Positions 11,884 to 20,888 of a stretch of 23,029 nt of DNA are shown piece by piece. Under the pieces are notes generated by a model. The model saw only the letters and a list, made by a program, of their open reading frames with translations. It was not told the origin of the DNA and ran no database searches. The stretch comes from a virus: positions 1-23,029 of IMG/VR virus record IMGVR_UViG_3300037488_000375. One strand, given 5' to 3'. A program made the position numbers and the translations under genes. Each line of letters begins with the position of its first letter. The stretch's first letter is position 1.

Positions 11884-13779
11884 TTACTTCCCTAAGTTGT
11901 TCTGACTTTCGGCAGCTAACGCATTAGATATCTGCACGCCGCCCAGTGTCAATGGCGACCGCACCCCAAAGCCTGTCTCACCGCTCGTCATGCGCGCAGC
12001 GCCTTTAACCCCCCGCGCAAATGGATCGGTCAGCTTTTCACCTTTGGCTTTGCGTGCTAATGCTTTTTCCAACACGTCGGCTGCTACACGCGGGTCTAGC
12101 ATTTCTGCCGCTAGTTCTAGCGCCGCCTTTTCGTTAATCTTGCCCTGCAAACGATCAATAATTGTGTTTGCGATAGTAGCTAGTTTGCTAAAAAACGCAG
12201 GGGATTTAGCCAACTCTGCTGCGGGGATAGCTTTACCGCCCGCCGCGCCAGCTTTGGCTTGCGAAGTAAACTCAGCCTCTCGCGCCAAATCCTTGCGGAT
12301 GTTTTCAACAATAGCGGCCTGTTGAGGGGTTAAAACGTCTGTTAGTTGAGTAAACCGGCTTTCGCCCGTCGACCGCTTTATTGTCCCCGGCGCATTTCTT
12401 ACCGCTTCCGAGAAAGCGCCCGCGCGTTCGCCTACCGCTGTTTCAACCGCTGGCTTTAGCTTACCTTCAAGATACTGCCCAACCTGCATGATGTTGATAG
12501 GTTTGCTTGCTTGCGCGAAAGTTTCTTGCGCCGTGCGGTAGCCTGGCACAGCGTCAGTCAGCAGCTCACGAACATCGCGCAGCTTACCTCTAATAAACTT
12601 GGTGTCTTCTTTAGCAAGCCGCGTTTTAATGCCGTCGATCACAGACACAATCTCGCCTGCATCCGACCGCAAAGTACCTGTCTTACTATCGGCGATTAGA
12701 TCGTTGCGAATCTGCCGCATCTCACGCACCAACTCACGGTTGCCTGGGTTTTTGGCAATCAAATCATCTAACACAGGAATGACGCCGCTAACATCAACGG
12801 TGCCTTGTTTAGCTGCTGTGTATAACGGCGTGCTTACCTTGGAGCGCGCGCGTTCTGCAGCAGCCATCGCCGCTTCATCTTGCGCTATAGGTGATAGCGC
12901 TCGTTCGCGCGCCGCTTTGTTAGCGGCATCACGTTCGCGGTATGCTGTGGTCATACGATCTGCAACTTCAGCTTGCAAGGCCGCGTATCTTGTTGACCCT
13001 ACCGGTGCAGCAGCAACACCCGCTGTTGGCATCCCGCCCGCCACGTATTGATCGTAATTGCGCAGCGCGTTTACGATAGCTTGGCCTCTACCTTCAGCGG
13101 CATCAACCAATGCGGCAAATTTAGGGTTAGCAACGCGGCCTAGATAGTTTGTCGTTGCGCCGCCTACCTTACCGCCAAACTCAATCGTCGGAGATATCAG
13201 CGAAAATGGGTCGGTACGACGTGCGCCAGTCTGCAACATTGATGCTGCTTGGCTTAGAGGCGCCGATACAGCGGGCGCTACTTTAGCCGTAGCTTTAGCA
13301 CCCATTTTAGCTAAGCCTGCGCCGCCACTTAATAAAAGCGACAGATCGGAAATAGCTGTGACGGGTTGCTCGGCAAGCGTTCGCTTTATAGCGTCAAAGC
13401 TGCCATATTTGTTTGCGTACTCTCCGCCTACTGTACGCGCCACATTAGTTGCACGTTGCGCTGCTTCAGGATTGTTGTCCAGCGAATCAATAAAATCCCG
13501 TGCTTGCTTGGGTATGCTCATGCGCAGCGTACCGGCGGCCAAATCTAATATGCCTGTAAGCGTCTGCGCTGGGTTTTCAACAGCTTCTATTAAACCTGAA
13601 ACTTGCTTTTTTAAGTCGCCAGGCGCGCTAAAAACCGCTTCCATAGGCACATCAATTAAGTCGTACCGACGACGCGCAGCAGGTACACCTTCGTCTTGCG
13701 GCGCGGGCGCTACAGGAGTAGCCGTAGATACGTCAAAACCAGCGCCCGCTGGTTTTGCTGTAGCAAGGTCAAAGGCCAT
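11884..13779 (-). CDS. Presumed ejection / internal virion protein (P22 gp16 position)
   Basis: 631 residues, Ala-rich and largely helical. The start [25 protein letters not shown] is an unstructured, repeat-like N-terminus (FDLATAKPA / FDVSTATPV) known from large virion proteins of aquatic podoviruses. A hydrophobic stretch near 145-180 ([19 protein letters not shown]) could insert in a membrane during DNA delivery. The order fibre, cupin, DNA-transfer protein, 570-residue protein, this one, then spike copies P22 genes 7-20-16-9, so I assign it by synteny as an ejection protein forming part of the trans-envelope channel. No lytic transglycosylase motif is seen. Confidence 0.65.
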   Translation of the reverse strand: MAFDLATAKPAGAGFDVSTATPVAPAPQDEGVPAARRRYDLIDVPMEAVFSAPGDLKKQVSGLIEAVENPAQTLTGILDLAAGTLRMSIPKQARDFIDSLDNNPEAAQRATNVARTVGGEYANKYGSFDAIKRTLAEQPVTAISDLSLLLSGGAGLAKMGAKATAKVAPAVSAPLSQAASMLQTGARRTDPFSLISPTIEFGGKVGGATTNYLGRVANPKFAALVDAAEGRGQAIVNALRNYDQYVAGGMPTAGVAAAPVGSTRYAALQAEVADRMTTAYRERDAANKAARERALSPIAQDEAAMAAAERARSKVSTPLYTAAKQGTVDVSGVIPVLDDLIAKNPGNRELVREMRQIRNDLIADSKTGTLRSDAGEIVSVIDGIKTRLAKEDTKFIRGKLRDVRELLTDAVPGYRTAQETFAQASKPINIMQVGQYLEGKLKPAVETAVGERAGAFSEAVRNAPGTIKRSTGESRFTQLTDVLTPQQAAIVENIRKDLAREAEFTSQAKAGAAGGKAIPAAELAKSPAFFSKLATIANTIIDRLQGKINEKAALELAAEMLDPRVAADVLEKALARKAKGEKLTDPFARGVKGAARMTSGETGFGVRSPLTLGGVQISNALAAESQNNLGK

Positions 13780-15491
13780 TATTTAACCTCTTCAAACTGT
13801 TTGCCATCAGGGCTGACATACGCGCGGTTGCCGTCTTTGTCCGTATGTAGCGTCCAACCCTTACTATTCTTTGCTGGCGTTTTGTCGCGCGGGCCCGTCT
13901 TAAGTATGGGTGAAACCGTTACAGGTTCAGTGCTAATGCCTGTCCCTTCAATCGCTGATTTAGGAATGGTCTTTGAGCGTGCGTTCCATTTATCTGCGGT
14001 CGCAGTAGCAGCTTTATGGGCAAGTTCGGCCAGACGCTTGAGCGAAGTTGCTTCATACGTAATTTGACCTGCTTTAGCCCGCTCCAAAAACTCACGGTCT
14101 TTATCGGTAAAGCCCTGCCCAGAGCCTAGACCGGACGACTTAATCGCACCAAGGGTGCTATCCGCCAAAGAGGATAGGAGGACTTCAGTATTGGTAATAG
14201 CTTCGCTGTCGCTGCCGCCGCCCAAACGAAGAAACTTGGACATTTGCAGCTTGATGTTTGCAGCCGAACCGGTAATAACTTGACCGCTTTGCAACAGGCC
14301 TAGAATGCGGTTTGCCGTGTTCGCTGCTTCAGGCGCGCGTTCTGCGGCGTCCATTAACGCAACATCTTTATCCGCAATACCACCTGCAAATTTTTCGCCG
14401 TATTTCTTCTCTGTGGACAGCCCAACAGTAAGCGTGGTGCCCTTACCTTTTTCAGCGCCCGCAATCATTCGCTCAAGCCCCGCAATCTCTTCCTTAATTG
14501 CTGGCGTTTGTGGTTGCTTACGCAAATTAGCTATGTCTTGTCTAGCCCGCTGAACGTTAGCAAAATCGCCAGTATATTGCCTAGACTTAATTTGATTTTC
14601 AAATCGCTGTTGCAGTATTTTGGCTGTTTCTTTTGCTCTAGGGTCACGCGAACGAAGCAATTCCGCAACGCCTGGCGCCAAAGGTGTATTTTCGGCGGAC
14701 ACCGTAACACCGGCTTCCGGCGGTGCTGTTGTGACCGCAGACGTTGCTGCTGGTGCGGCGGCATGTGTCATCTCACTACCTGTTGCAGCACTTGGCTGAC
14801 CGCGTGTAGAAATAAACTCTCCCTTCGACATTACTTTTGCGTCAGGGTCGTTTATCACCTTATCCATTAAATAGTCAGCATACGCGGCTTCATCTTCACC
14901 GGCTGCCGACTTCATTAGCGCATCTGGCGACGCTAATTGTGAGATTAATTTTTGTTGAAACGCAGGAAAATCCTCGTCGTTGTACGGCATCATGCGCAAG
15001 ATATTTTCGGCGGCTTCGTCCGAAATAGTTTTGTTAGCGCGGGATTCATACAGCATATCAATAGCGGCTTGCCGATTAGGAAAGCTGCTAATCATTCTAA
15101 TGGCGTCTTCACGACGCGCTTTATCCAAATCATAGCCGCGCTTAGCACGTTGCGATTCCAAATCTTTTATTTGCGCGGCGCGATAATCAGCCTCGCCTCG
15201 CGCTTTGCGGCGATCGTCAATTTGTTTAGCCAGTGCTAAACCCTGCGCGCCAAACTGCGTAGCTAAGTGGTTTAAGTTTATATCGTCGTCAAGGTTTGGT
15301 GAGCTTGCCAACCACTGCGTCATCGCATTTTTGTTACGCGACTCATCTGCAAACTCTTTCATCTTGAGCATGTTCATGAATTGCGTCTGCTGCGCACCTT
15401 GCAGTTCGGCTGCGCGCGCGGCGTGCACTAGCGGTGATTCGACTTGAATCGGCTTAATACTAAGCGCTATGCTTGGGTCAATTTGGGCCAT
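13779..15491 (-). CDS. Presumed ejection / internal virion protein (P22 gp20 position)
   Basis: 570 residues. The N-terminal 200 residues are charged helix (ELQGAQQTQFMNMLKMKEFAD, QIDDRRKARGEADYRAAQIKD), consistent with coiled coil; a low-complexity Ala/Thr/Pro linker follows (about 240-275); the C-terminal third has a conserved-looking helical part (GSAANIKLQMSKFLRLGG ... FTDKDREFLERAKAG). Such two-part helical proteins are the usual middle ejection proteins of P22-like phages. The assignment rests on gene order, size and composition, not on a unique motif. The stop overlaps the next start as TAATG. Confidence 0.65.
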   Translation of the reverse strand: MAQIDPSIALSIKPIQVESPLVHAARAAELQGAQQTQFMNMLKMKEFADESRNKNAMTQWLASSPNLDDDINLNHLATQFGAQGLALAKQIDDRRKARGEADYRAAQIKDLESQRAKRGYDLDKARREDAIRMISSFPNRQAAIDMLYESRANKTISDEAAENILRMMPYNDEDFPAFQQKLISQLASPDALMKSAAGEDEAAYADYLMDKVINDPDAKVMSKGEFISTRGQPSAATGSEMTHAAAPAATSAVTTAPPEAGVTVSAENTPLAPGVAELLRSRDPRAKETAKILQQRFENQIKSRQYTGDFANVQRARQDIANLRKQPQTPAIKEEIAGLERMIAGAEKGKGTTLTVGLSTEKKYGEKFAGGIADKDVALMDAAERAPEAANTANRILGLLQSGQVITGSAANIKLQMSKFLRLGGGSDSEAITNTEVLLSSLADSTLGAIKSSGLGSGQGFTDKDREFLERAKAGQITYEATSLKRLAELAHKAATATADKWNARSKTIPKSAIEGTGISTEPVTVSPILKTGPRDKTPAKNSKGWTLHTDKDGNRAYVSPDGKQFEEVK

Positions 15492-15497
15492 ATAAAT

Positions 15498-16169
15498 TTA
15501 CCCTTGGAGATACTTCATATAGGTGTCAAAGTTCTGCTGTTGTTGCCGTGCAGCAGTCTGACCTTGAGAATAGTTAAGTGCTTGACCTAAACCGCTGGCA
15601 AGCGCATTTGCTGTACCCGCGTAGGCAGACGCGCGCGCGTTACCAGAACCCACAGCTAAATTACTTAGACTTGACCCCAACTGCCCCGCCGCGTTACCTA
15701 ACGTGTTGGAGGATGTTTGCGCTGCGCCCGCTAAAGATAGTAGTGGGTTCATTTCAGCAGATCGGTTGGTTTGATAGCGGTTAAAGGCGTTCATAAATTC
15801 TTCCGATCCCAGCTCTTGACCGTACCGGGTAAGCCCCCGCAACGTAGAGCCGGATCGCCCCATACCGCCAGCTAACGCGCTGTTTTCTATGGCACGTAAG
15901 CCTTCGCGGCGGCGGAACTCATACCCAGGGTCAACTTCAAAGTCTTTTAAACTAAAAGGCTTGTAGTTCATCGCCATAGGTAAAAGTTTGTTAAGCCCTT
16001 GTAAGCCCGCTTCGCGGAACGGTGCTTGCAACTGAACTTGACGCTCAAACATTTCCCGTTCGGCAGCCGCGCCTTCTCGAGCACCTTGCAACTGTGCTTT
16101 GGCTGCTTTATTAGCGCTGTACGCTTGAACTGCGGTGCTACCCGCAATAGCTACCATACCCCAAGTCAT
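15498..16169 (-). CDS. DNA transfer / internal virion protein (P22 gp7-type)
   Basis: 223 residues. A hydrophobic Ala-rich N-terminus (MTWGMVAIAGSTAVQAYSANKAAK) is followed by a charged helix (REGAAAEREMFERQVQLQAPFREAGLQGL), the phrase DPGYEFRRREGLRAIENSALAGG, which is characteristic of phage DNA transfer proteins, and a Gln/Ala-rich C-terminus. The family is packaged in the virion and released into the cell during infection. It is first of the three consecutive ejection genes. AAGGAG precedes ATG 16169, in an ATGA overlap with the cupin gene. Confidence 0.8.
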   Translation of the reverse strand: MTWGMVAIAGSTAVQAYSANKAAKAQLQGAREGAAAEREMFERQVQLQAPFREAGLQGLNKLLPMAMNYKPFSLKDFEVDPGYEFRRREGLRAIENSALAGGMGRSGSTLRGLTRYGQELGSEEFMNAFNRYQTNRSAEMNPLLSLAGAAQTSSNTLGNAAGQLGSSLSNLAVGSGNARASAYAGTANALASGLGQALNYSQGQTAARQQQQNFDTYMKYLQG

Positions 16170-16693
16170 GTTGTTTCTCCTTTTGCTTCTAGCTGAAGCA
16201 ACTCATCCATAGTGCCAATTAAATTCATATCGCCGTACGTTGGCGCAATAACTTCATGCTCAATTTGCGCTAGGTCGTCTTCTGACCCAAAAGCAGTTAA
16301 GTGAACCGTAGTCCACAACGTGTCTTCCTCTGCGTACACCGCGCGTTTTAGCCCGACTTCAGATACAAACGTACACGGCGCTTCCAACTGTTTCTCACCA
16401 AACTCAGTAAACACCCGCACTTTTCCTTTACTAATAAAGTTCAAATGCTGATGCCGATGTATTTTGCCGATGATAACGGTGCCTTTGGGGATAAACATCT
16501 CTCTTGCATACGCATGGCACCCGAACGTGTCATCTTTAGGGGTGAAGTAATGCGTAAGTTTGCAATCCTCAAGCGTAGACTCTACTGCGCCGGAGTCTAT
16601 AAGCGCCTGCAGCCCAGTCTGCACCGCCATTACGTCTTCGCGGAACTTTACTTTTGTTTCAGTATTCGCAAGATCGTTCACATCACCACCCAT
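16166..16693 (-). CDS. Cupin-like protein in the tail operon
   Basis: 175 residues as drawn from ATG 16693. A GTG at 16681 (giving MNDLANTETK...) forms a GTGA overlap with the upstream stop and may be the true start; neither has a clear ribosome binding site. The core has the cupin pattern: GKIHRHQHLNFISKG (H79, H81, H83) with a later KQLEAPCTFVSEVG strand pair and TVHLT at the C-terminal side. The histidines could bind a metal ion. I recognise the protein as a conserved companion of structural genes in aquatic podoviruses; it lies where P22 has gene 14. It may be a virion part or a small sugar-binding or assembly factor, unproven. Confidence 0.75.
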   Translation of the reverse strand: MGGDVNDLANTETKVKFREDVMAVQTGLQALIDSGAVESTLEDCKLTHYFTPKDDTFGCHAYAREMFIPKGTVIIGKIHRHQHLNFISKGKVRVFTEFGEKQLEAPCTFVSEVGLKRAVYAEEDTLWTTVHLTAFGSEDDLAQIEHEVIAPTYGDMNLIGTMDELLQLEAKGETT

Positions 16694-18171
16694 CGTGAGC
16701 CGCTGGCTACTGTCACCGTCGTGCCGCTCGCCACCGTAACCGGCCCGGCTGACATGCCCGACGTACCTGCTGCAATGGTATAGCTGACATCAATCGTTAG
16801 ATTATTGACAAATATGCCATTGCCCGCTATGAAATGCTCAGATGTTAATTCACCCGTGCTGGGTTTGTATAGTAATTTTGCATTGCTGGTATAGATGGTC
16901 GACAACGCGCCGGAGGTGGCTGCCGCAAAGGTCGGGTAGACATTCGTTGCGGTTGTGGTGTCGTTTGTGATCGTCGCGCCCGAGCCGCTGGCTACCGCCC
17001 AGACAGCCGTCGTGCCATTCGAGGTCAGAACGTAGTTGTTCGCCCCAATCGGCAGGCGGGTCGAGCTGTTGGCCCCGTTGCCAATGATTAGGTCGCCCGT
17101 GCTGGTAACTGGCGACAAGGCATTAAACGCTGCGCTGGCAGTTGTTTGGCCTGTACCGCCGTTAGCAATCGGCAGCGTACCCGTCACTTGGGTAGTCAGG
17201 TCAACCCCAGTCAGCGTGCCACCGAGTGTCAGGCTGCCGCTGGACGTGACCGTGCCGGACAGGCTGATGCCGTTGACCGTGCCGGTGCCGGAGACGCTGG
17301 TGACCGTGCCCACGTACTGATCGTTGGAGGTGATGGTGAAGTTCGGATACGTGCCGGTGACGCTGGTCGTACCTGCGCCTGTCAGCGATACGATCTGGTC
17401 GGGTGCGGTGTTGGTGACGGTAAAGCTGGGGTATGTGCCTGTCACGCTCATACCCGTGCCAGCCGCTATGGAAACGACTTGGTCTGGTGCGGTATTAGTT
17501 ACGGTAAAGCTGGGGTAAGTGCCTGACGTGCTAATGCCTGTGCCACCAGTAAGTGACACCACTTGATCAGGCGCCGTATTTGTAATGGTAAAGCTAGGGT
17601 ACGTGCCCGAGGTGCTGATGCCTGTGCCGCCGGTCAGCGACACCACCTGATCTGGCGCCGAATTATCAATCGTGACCGCCACCGAGCCGTTATAGGTTGT
17701 ACCAACGCTGTACGAAATGCCAGTACCCGCCGTCAACGCATTGGCTACACTGCCTGCTTGGCCGGTTGTGTTTTGGTTAAGCGTTGGCACGTCGGCAACC
17801 TGAATGGCGCTTAAAGCCGCGTTGGTGCCGTTTGAGCGCAGGTAGTAGCCTGACGTCTGCGTGCCTGTTAGCGCGGTAATGGCGGCTGCTGCCGTAGTCT
17901 GGCCTGTGCCACCGTTATCGACATCCAACGTGCCTGCCAGCGTGATGGTGCCTGATGTTGTGACAGGGCCGCCTGAAGTCGTTAGGCCTGTCGTGCCGCC
18001 GGAGACATTGACCGAAGTGACCGTGCCTGACCCGCCACCACCGCCGGAGTTGGCTTTGTTCAGCAGGTTTAGGAAGAACCGATACCAGTCACGCGACACC
18101 ATCCCCGTCCGGTCGTCGGTAATCGGCGACTGGTTCTTGGGTATCTGCGGTTCGTTATCGGCGTTAGGCAT
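16678..18171 (-). CDS. Tail fibre with 28-residue tandem repeats (P22 gp26 needle position)
   Basis: 497 residues. N-terminus: MPNADNEPQIPKNQSPITDDR then GMVSRDWYRFFLNLLNKA, a typical fibre attachment segment, and a poly-Gly linker. The shaft is Gly/Thr/Ser-rich with two DNGGTGQTTAAAA / ANGGTGQTTASAA phrases and four 28-residue repeats (APDQVVSLTGGTG...). The tip (about 455-497) has VSYTIAAGTSGMSAGPVTV and ends GSRWVVM. It probably forms a long trimeric beta-fibre. It follows the gp10-like gene by an eight-base overlap, exactly where P22 carries its tail needle gene 26, so it may close the tail and also bind the host. Confidence 0.85.
   Translation of the reverse strand: MPNADNEPQIPKNQSPITDDRTGMVSRDWYRFFLNLLNKANSGGGGGSGTVTSVNVSGGTTGLTTSGGPVTTSGTITLAGTLDVDNGGTGQTTAAAAITALTGTQTSGYYLRSNGTNAALSAIQVADVPTLNQNTTGQAGSVANALTAGTGISYSVGTTYNGSVAVTIDNSAPDQVVSLTGGTGISTSGTYPSFTITNTAPDQVVSLTGGTGISTSGTYPSFTVTNTAPDQVVSIAAGTGMSVTGTYPSFTVTNTAPDQIVSLTGAGTTSVTGTYPNFTITSNDQYVGTVTSVSGTGTVNGISLSGTVTSSGSLTLGGTLTGVDLTTQVTGTLPIANGGTGQTTASAAFNALSPVTSTGDLIIGNGANSSTRLPIGANNYVLTSNGTTAVWAVASGSGATITNDTTTATNVYPTFAAATSGALSTIYTSNAKLLYKPSTGELTSEHFIAGNGIFVNNLTIDVSYTIAAGTSGMSAGPVTVASGTTVTVASGSRWVVM
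17323..17658 (-). repeat. Four in-frame 84-bp tandem repeats in the tail fibre gene
   Basis: Units on the minus strand: 17658-17575, 17574-17491, 17490-17407, 17406-17323, each 28 codons starting APDQ(V/I)VS and ending TYP(S/N)FT(I/V)T. Units 1 and 2 are nearly identical in protein, unit 3 changes GGTGIST to AAGTGMSV, unit 4 changes it to GAGTTSV. At DNA level they differ mostly at third positions, so the array is old enough to have drifted but keeps its period and frame. Confidence 0.9.
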
Positions 18172-19597
18172 TGGTGCCGGTCAACACTAACTCGGCACCC
18201 ATGATGGCGATCTTGACGGGGTCGGTGCCGGACACCTCGTAGACACGGTCGCGCAGCTTTTCGGTCATGCCCAGCCGCCGCCAGAAGGCACGGTAGCCGT
18301 AGTTGCCGATCTTGCCCATGCCCGTCCAATGCTCGTTTGACCAGGTGTGGCCACCGTCATCCGACCAGCGCATGATGACCTGCGGGTCGTTGCCTTGGCC
18401 GGTGATCAGACCGACACCTGTCTCGCATTCGAGCTGCAGCGTGTGCTGAGCGGTACGCTTTAAGTTGTTCTGGCCGGTGGGCAGCGCCCGCCACGACCGC
18501 AGCCACTTCTGTGGCAGGTTGTCGTCAGCAAACACGTCCAAGTCGTACGCGTAAATCTTGCCGTTCTGGAAGTCACCAACGACGACTTCGTTGTTGTAGA
18601 ACATCTGGCAGTTGGCACGGTGGCGGATAAAGTCACCGTTAGCAAAGCCTGCACGCTCATGCCATGCGCCGGTGGCTACGTCAAACACCCAAGTTTTCTG
18701 GGCGGTCGGAAAGCTCAGCACGTAAAAGGCATGGCCGTCTTGCTGATAGGTAAACCCAATAGCGTCTGAAATCGTGCCGTAGCTCTGGATAGCAAATTCA
18801 ACCGCATGGGTTGAGATGCGCTGGCCGGTATAGCCTTGGGCACGGAACACCACGCCTTGGCCACGGGCATCTGCCCCAAGCCAGAATAGCGAGTTGTCCA
18901 TCTTGGCAACCGAGTAAGTAGCTGCGCAGCCCAGCTCGTTGACAGCACCTTGGATGCGAGCCAACGGGAAGGGTGAGGTGCCTGCGTTGTACCAGACCTC
19001 AACCGACTGGGTGCCAAACAGCCAGACCTCGCGGTGGTCGACAAACAGCGACACCAAGTTGTCCGGCATACCTTCGGCGCTGGCAAAGCTCAACGGGTCA
19101 AGCTGCGTGCCATCCAGCAGCTCAGACACCCAAAACTTCTGGGAGTTAGGCTCCTGGAAGATAAAGTATCCATCTAAATAGCCGACTGTTACCGCGCCGG
19201 GAAAGTCAACGTCCGTGATCTCGGCGTACGCTTCGGTCGACGCGTCGTAGATAAACCCTTCAGGGTTAGCCGCGATGAAGAGCTGCGTGCCATTGTCGAC
19301 CATCGACACAGGCCCGGTGCCCGACACGCCGCCAATCTGGGTGACCGTCCAGTTGGTGTCAACCCGATACAGCCGAGAGCCTGACACCACGTAGCCATAG
19401 CCGCCGTACGACCACAGGCCGCGGATGGGGCCAGTACCGACGGTGGCCAATCGGCGTAAGCCTGGCGCGCGGTTCAGGTACGCAGGCTCGTTGCCTTCTG
19501 GCGACGGGGTAATTTCTGGGTACAGGTTGACCATACGTGCCGCCGCAGCGTTCAAGCTGCGCGCGACGTACGATTGACCTAAGATTGGCGTACGCAT
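18164..19597 (-). CDS. Packaged DNA stabilization protein, P22 gp10-like
   Basis: 477 residues, close to P22 gp10 in size (472). The start MRTPILGQSYVARSLNAAAARMVNLYPE is the hallmark of the Phage_stabilise family, and the remainder shows successive beta blades (GLWSYGGYGYVVSGSRLYRVD, SMVDNGTQLFIAANPEGFIYD, VWLFGTQSVEVWYNAG, TWVFDVATGAWHERAGF) as expected for its beta-propeller. In P22 the hexameric gp10 plugs the portal after packaging, between gp4 and the needle gp26. Its neighbours here are the gp4-like gene (before, with an endonuclease gene in between) and the fibre in needle position. Confidence 0.9.
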   Translation of the reverse strand: MRTPILGQSYVARSLNAAAARMVNLYPEITPSPEGNEPAYLNRAPGLRRLATVGTGPIRGLWSYGGYGYVVSGSRLYRVDTNWTVTQIGGVSGTGPVSMVDNGTQLFIAANPEGFIYDASTEAYAEITDVDFPGAVTVGYLDGYFIFQEPNSQKFWVSELLDGTQLDPLSFASAEGMPDNLVSLFVDHREVWLFGTQSVEVWYNAGTSPFPLARIQGAVNELGCAATYSVAKMDNSLFWLGADARGQGVVFRAQGYTGQRISTHAVEFAIQSYGTISDAIGFTYQQDGHAFYVLSFPTAQKTWVFDVATGAWHERAGFANGDFIRHRANCQMFYNNEVVVGDFQNGKIYAYDLDVFADDNLPQKWLRSWRALPTGQNNLKRTAQHTLQLECETGVGLITGQGNDPQVIMRWSDDGGHTWSNEHWTGMGKIGNYGYRAFWRRLGMTEKLRDRVYEVSGTDPVKIAIMGAELVLTGTNA

Positions 19598-19659
19598 AGC
19601 TTGTCCATAATTAAGTTTTCATGGTACGCTAAAACTTTACTGCACAACCTTTCAAATCT

Positions 19660-20154
19660 ATGGCTGACATAACTGCGGAATACGTAAGAACAATGCTTTC
19701 CTATAATCCTGAAACCGGCGTGTTTACCTGGCGGGTAAAACCTAATCGTCGCATTCGGGTGAATAGTGTGGCTGGATCTATCAGTGATACAGGTTACCGC
19801 ACAATTCGGCTTAAACGTCGTCCGTATAAAGCTAACCGTTTGGCGTGGCTTTATATGACGGGCGCGCATCCGAAACAGGTAATTGACCACATTGACGGAA
19901 ACCCTTTGAACAACGCGTTTAACAATCTTCGAGATGTGACTATTGCACAAAACGTGCAAAACCAAAAACGGGCGCATGTAAGAAATAAACATGGTTTTCT
20001 TGGGGTTTCGTGGCATATCGCAGGTAAATGCTGGCGCGCACGCATATGTGTTGACGGCAAACACATTCTTTTGGGGTACTTTAAAACCCCAGAAGAAGCG
20101 CATAACGCGTATTTGCAAGCCAAGCGTAAATATCATCTTACCTGTACCATTTAA
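19660..20154 (+). CDS. Free-standing HNH homing endonuclease with AP2 domain
   Basis: 164 residues. N-terminal NUMOD/HNH_3-like part: MLSYNPETGVFTWRV, GYRTIRLKRRPYKANRLAWLY, then the catalytic HNH core VIDHIDGNPLNNAFNNLR (H77, N84-N85, N89). The C-terminal AP2 DNA-binding domain spans about 112-155 (GFLGVSWHIAGKCWRARIC ... GYFKTPEEAHNAY). These enzymes cut a specific site in relatives that lack the gene and spread by repair. The gene sits alone on the plus strand between the leftward gp4-like and gp10-like genes, 62 and 14 bases away. It has no Shine-Dalgarno, and no good promoter is visible in the 62 bases before it. Confidence 0.95.
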   Translation: MADITAEYVRTMLSYNPETGVFTWRVKPNRRIRVNSVAGSISDTGYRTIRLKRRPYKANRLAWLYMTGAHPKQVIDHIDGNPLNNAFNNLRDVTIAQNVQNQKRAHVRNKHGFLGVSWHIAGKCWRARICVDGKHILLGYFKTPEEAHNAYLQAKRKYHLTCTI

Positions 20155-20168
20155 TAGTTGTCTATTTG

Positions 20169-20879
20169 TTAAAAATTGCCCGCGTAGATGTTGTAACGTT
20201 GCCGGTTAGCCACGATTGCATAAGGCATCGACATCACGTCATCTGGGTTGTTGATACGCTTCAGATTCCGCTTAGATGTCATTGCGATCCGCGTTACCTG
20301 CGGCATAGGCTCAACACCAAACTCGTTGGCAATTTCCATCGCCAAGTTGTATTTGAACGCCCGCAGGTAACCCGGCGGGAAGGACAGTACGGTGTTGAGC
20401 GTAGCTGGCTTATCCAGCTGTTGCACCGACACAAAATGCCATTCCAAAAGCCGTGTAGGCTTTGGATAGATGGTCATTGTGATGTCAGGAAACGTATTGT
20501 TGACGAACATGACCTGCGGATACGTGCTGGTCACGGTCTTAACCGCAATGCCATCGTACTGCTGCTGGTTGATCAGCTTAATGCCGTACGAGACGTTGGT
20601 CTGCGGGTCACGGAAATACGTGGCGTCGTCAATCAGAATAGGACGATTGCCGACAAAGTCGCCGGTCGGCCCTAACGTGCGGGTAATCGTGTCGGTTGGC
20701 CAGTTGAATATCTGGTCTTCCGTACAGAAAACGGCCAAACGCTCAGTGTTCCACGAATCAATCATCTGATTCATGGCAGTCAGCGCATCCTGCGCTGCTT
20801 GTGGGGAAGGCTCTTCACCTTCAGCCAGCTGGCCGATAAGCCGGAGGGCCGCTTTAATCTGGTCGAAGGCGGTTGCCAT
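20169..20879 (-). CDS. Head-tail adaptor, P22 gp4-like tail accessory factor
   Basis: 236 residues. The N-terminus (MATAFDQIKAALRLIGQLAEGEEPSPQAAQDALTAMNQMIDSW) and the YLRAFKYNLAMEIANEFG helix are characteristic of the P22 gp4 family (P22 gp4: 166 residues; many relatives are somewhat longer, as here). In P22 twelve copies assemble under the portal ring and gp10 docks on them. Position between coat and gp10 genes agrees. AAGGAG lies six bases ahead of ATG 20879. Confidence 0.85.
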   Translation of the reverse strand: MATAFDQIKAALRLIGQLAEGEEPSPQAAQDALTAMNQMIDSWNTERLAVFCTEDQIFNWPTDTITRTLGPTGDFVGNRPILIDDATYFRDPQTNVSYGIKLINQQQYDGIAVKTVTSTYPQVMFVNNTFPDITMTIYPKPTRLLEWHFVSVQQLDKPATLNTVLSFPPGYLRAFKYNLAMEIANEFGVEPMPQVTRIAMTSKRNLKRINNPDDVMSMPYAIVANRQRYNIYAGNF

Positions 20880-20888
20880 TCAAGCTCC

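Noticed and set aside
17323-17658. Regular repeats that could suggest a CRISPR array
   Set aside because: Period is 84 bases without spacer/repeat alternation, the units are contiguous and in frame, and they encode a fibre shaft.
19598-19659. Promoter for the homing endonuclease (TTGTCC at 19601, TACGCT at 19625)
   Set aside because: The -10 matches only three of six bases, so I do not list it as a promoter.
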